A DNA stretch of 64,000 nt from assembly GCF_035920445.1 (NCBI RefSeq), contig NZ_CP109162.1:6076001-6140000 (forward strand). The letters run 5' to 3'. The notes below the pieces were generated by a model that was not told where the DNA came from, searched no databases, and saw only the letters and a list, made by a program, of their open reading frames with translations. The DNA is from Nocardia sp. NBC_01730 (GTDB lineage: Bacteria > Actinomycetota > Actinomycetes > Mycobacteriales > Mycobacteriaceae). Below, piece after piece: positions 61,961-64,000 of the stretch (its first letter is position 1; every line of letters starts with the position of its first letter). The translations under genes and the position numbers were made by a program.

Positions 61961-62041
61961 GCGCTGGTGATCGCGACGCCGGGCAACGCCGTACGCACCG
62001 GCGTCGCGCCCGATTTTCCCCACAGCCAGGAGCATGAGTTC

Positions 62042-63121
62042 ATGACAGATGCCGCCGCTAGCGATCGCTTGCGGGTCGCTCGAAACGGCACCGCACCGGC
62101 CACCACGGCGAGCCGTGAAGCGGATGCTGCGTTGACCGCGCTGGGTACTCCGTTGCGCCCGTTCCGCTTCGCGGCGGCGGGCGAGGGAAACAAGCAGGAG
62201 GGCGGTGCCCGCAAATTCGTCCAGACGGCGCAGCAGGCCGAGGAGTACGGCTTCGACACCTTCGTGGTGCCCGACCACCTCGGTGAGCAGATCGGACCGA
62301 TCGCCGCGCTAGGCGCACTCACCCAGGCCACCGAGAAGATTCGCCTGGGAACCTCTGTTCTGGCGAACGGTTTCCGGCACCCTGTCGTGCTGGCCAAGGA
62401 CCTGGCCACCATCGACGTGCTGTCCAAGGGCCGGCTCGAGGTCGGTCTCGGCGCGGGATGGATCAAGGAAGAGTTCGAGAACGCGGGCCTCCCCTACGAG
62501 TCGCCAGGCATCCGGCTGGAGAAGCTGGACGAGGCGTTGACCATCCTCGACGTGCTGCTGCGCGGCCAGGAGTGCACCTTCGACGGCAAGCACTACCAGG
62601 TGCGCGGCATCAAGGGCACGCCACGGCCGCGGCAGGGTCCGCGCCCGCCGATCTGTACCGGCGGCGGCGGTCCGAAGATGCTGCGGCTGGCAGCCAAGCA
62701 CGCGGACATCGTCTCCGTCGTTCCGGTCACCACCAAGAACGGCAAGGGCCTGCTGTCCGGCATCACCATCGAGAAGGCCGTGGAAAAGGTGAACTTGATC
62801 AAGGAGGCCGCCGGTGACCGGTTCGCCGACATCGAGCTGAACTGGGCCATCACCGCTGTCGTGATCACCGACGATCGCGAGAAGACCGCGGAGATGGCGC
62901 TTTCGGCGTTGGATAGGGGGCTGCACCCGAATCTCGAGGTGGACGTTCAGCTGTCCGTCGAGGACATCCTGAACTCCCCCTATGTGGCGATCGGCACATT
63001 CGAAGAGATCGCCGAGCAGATCCGACGTGTGCGCGACCTCACCTCGATGTCGTACGTGGGTGTATTTCCCACTCAGATGGACGCGTTCGCCCCCGTGATT
63101 CCCCTGCTGCGGGACGAGTGA
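62042..63121 (+). CDS. LLM-class F420-dependent oxidoreductase
   Basis: A 359-residue luciferase-like flavin/F420-dependent oxidoreductase. The TIM-barrel begins at PLRPFRFAAAGEG (about 38); typical blocks are VVPDHLGEQIGPIAAL, KIRLGTSVLANGFRHPV, LEVGLGAGWIKEEFENAG and ICTGGGGPKMLRLAAKHADI. The first about 35 residues are not conserved. ATG 62042 has GGAG 9 nt upstream; GTG 61967, at leaderless distance from TAAAGT, is an alternative that adds 25 residues. The substrate is unknown. Its place between the cutinase-like gene and fadD32 is not part of the M. tuberculosis order as I recall it. Confidence 0.85.
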   Translation: MTDAAASDRLRVARNGTAPATTASREADAALTALGTPLRPFRFAAAGEGNKQEGGARKFVQTAQQAEEYGFDTFVVPDHLGEQIGPIAALGALTQATEKIRLGTSVLANGFRHPVVLAKDLATIDVLSKGRLEVGLGAGWIKEEFENAGLPYESPGIRLEKLDEALTILDVLLRGQECTFDGKHYQVRGIKGTPRPRQGPRPPICTGGGGPKMLRLAAKHADIVSVVPVTTKNGKGLLSGITIEKAVEKVNLIKEAAGDRFADIELNWAITAVVITDDREKTAEMALSALDRGLHPNLEVDVQLSVEDILNSPYVAIGTFEEIAEQIRRVRDLTSMSYVGVFPTQMDAFAPVIPLLRDE

Positions 63122-63311
63122 GCCGGTCTTCTCTGTAACATGACTCTGGTTTGAGTAAATCTAGCCGATAGCGGTCACCGCGCAGACCGCACAAAATCTG
63201 CAGGCCGGCTCTGCACTTGGAGCAACCCGCGGGCGAAAGCGAGTCGGGGCCACACAGGTAACAGCGGCGATCTCGCCGTCTTGCTGCGTGTGCCTCGGAG
63301 GAGAAGAAGGA

Positions 63312-64000
63312 ATGGAAGAGACTTTCGACGACTACCTGGACGAAACCGGGAACATCCGCATTCCCGAGGATCACACCCTGGTTGATCACGTCGAGAAGCA
63401 CACCCGGAACGACGCGAACACCCTGGCATATCGCTACATCGACTACTCGCGGGAGCGCGACGGCGAGGCGCAGGAGCTGACGTGGCGTGAGTTCGGTATC
63501 CGGCTGCGCGCGGTGGCCGCTCGATTACAGCAGGTGACCAACCCGGGCGACCGGGTCGCGATCCTCGCTCCACAGGGCTTGGACTATGTGATCTCCTTCT
63601 TCGCCGCGATCTACGCCGGCACCATCTCGGTGCCGCTGTTCGACCCGGACGAGCCCGGCCACACCGATCGCCTGCACGCTGTGCTCGGCGACTGTGAGCC
63701 CTCGGCCATCCTGACCGCCAGCTCCTCGGCGGCCGGGGTCCGGCAGTTCTTCCGCTCGTTGCCCGCCGCGCAACGCCCGCGCATCATCGCCGTGGACGCG
63801 ATCCCGGACGGCGTCGGAGAGAGCTGGGTGCGCCCGGACGTCGCGGTCGACGACATCGCCTACCTGCAGTACACCTCGGGTTCCACCCGGGTGCCGGCCG
63901 GTGTCGAGATCACCCACCGTGCGGTGGGCACCAACCTGTTGCAGATGGTCGACGCGATCAACCTGGACTGGAACTCGCGTGGCGTCACCTGGCTGCCGTT
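63312..64000 (+). CDS. fadD32: Fatty-acyl-AMP ligase FadD32 (N-terminal part)
   Basis: The first 229 codons of FadD32, cut by the window end. It activates long-chain meromycolic acid as acyl-AMP and loads it on Pks13 for mycolate condensation. The N-terminus (FDDYLDETGNIRIPEDHTL) and LAYRYIDYSRERDGEAQELT match the FAAL family, and the ATP-binding motif reads YLQYTSGSTRVPAGVEITH (about 184-202). GAGGAGAAGAAGG gives a strong ribosome site for ATG 63312. Pks13 and accD4 should follow beyond the window. The 190-bp gap upstream shows no clear promoter. Confidence 0.95.
   Translation, partial: MEETFDDYLDETGNIRIPEDHTLVDHVEKHTRNDANTLAYRYIDYSRERDGEAQELTWREFGIRLRAVAARLQQVTNPGDRVAILAPQGLDYVISFFAAIYAGTISVPLFDPDEPGHTDRLHAVLGDCEPSAILTASSSAAGVRQFFRSLPAAQRPRIIAVDAIPDGVGESWVRPDVAVDDIAYLQYTSGSTRVPAGVEITHRAVGTNLLQMVDAINLDWNSRGVTWLP

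Overview
The window is high-GC actinobacterial chromosome from a mycolic-acid-producing genus, most likely Nocardia. The evidence is a block of arabinogalactan and mycolate genes (glf, glfT2, a PAP2 phosphatase, the UbiA-type phosphoribosyltransferase, aftB, four antigen-85-type mycolyltransferases, a cutinase-like lipase, fadD32) in the order known from Mycobacterium tuberculosis Rv3809c-Rv3801c. The left part (pheA, a phosphoglycerate-mutase-like gene, a zincin, a septum-formation protein, serS) matches Rv3839-Rv3834c. The genus is inferred from gene content; no rRNA or tRNA is present to confirm it.

Layout. 1-12773: an IdeR-type iron box between divergent genes, pheA-gpm, a MASE1 membrane protein, a PE/PPE/EspG trio, two conserved envelope-associated genes, an aldehyde dehydrogenase, serS and a GGDEF-EAL protein with a degenerate cyclase motif. 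13011-22734: an MFS permease, a YdcZ-type permease, an MBL-Rieske protein, a lipoprotein, an acyltransferase with a decayed tandem copy, a SDR-MerR operon with its own MerR-type promoter, AraC/NmrA divergent genes and a small secreted protein behind a perfect CRP-type site. 22852-26397: a copper operon (copZ, secreted His-rich protein, copA) behind a palindromic operator. 26621-30207: a fatty acid hydroxylase, a lone TnpB (IS605-type) element, a FadR-type regulator and a membrane protein. 30204-37696: an oligopeptide-type ABC operon (two permeases, fused double ATPase, two paralogous binding lipoproteins). 37851-45186: a HAD phosphatase, an amidase/PGRP protein, a SpoIID-domain protein carrying 43 tandem VPPVGG/A units, and a TipA-like MerR regulator. 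45940-64000: the cell-wall block, ending inside fadD32.

The genes of the last block work together: Glf makes UDP-galactofuranose, GlfT2 polymerises galactan, the UbiA/PAP2 pair feeds decaprenylphosphoryl-arabinose synthesis, AftB caps the arabinan, FadD32 activates meromycolate for Pks13 (not in the window), and the mycolyltransferases attach mycolates outside the membrane.

The most unusual structure is a dispersed 75-bp palindromic element that stays compatible with translation. It occurs in frame inside copA (25 extra residues), once between the two ABC permease genes and three times in tandem between permease and ATPase genes. In both operon junctions it creates a mini-ORF joined to both neighbours by 4-bp ATGA overlaps. 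A second, longer nested-hairpin family fills the gaps between the mycolyltransferase genes. Many genes also start 6-8 nt after a TANNNT hexamer, which points to widespread leaderless transcripts and was used to choose starts.
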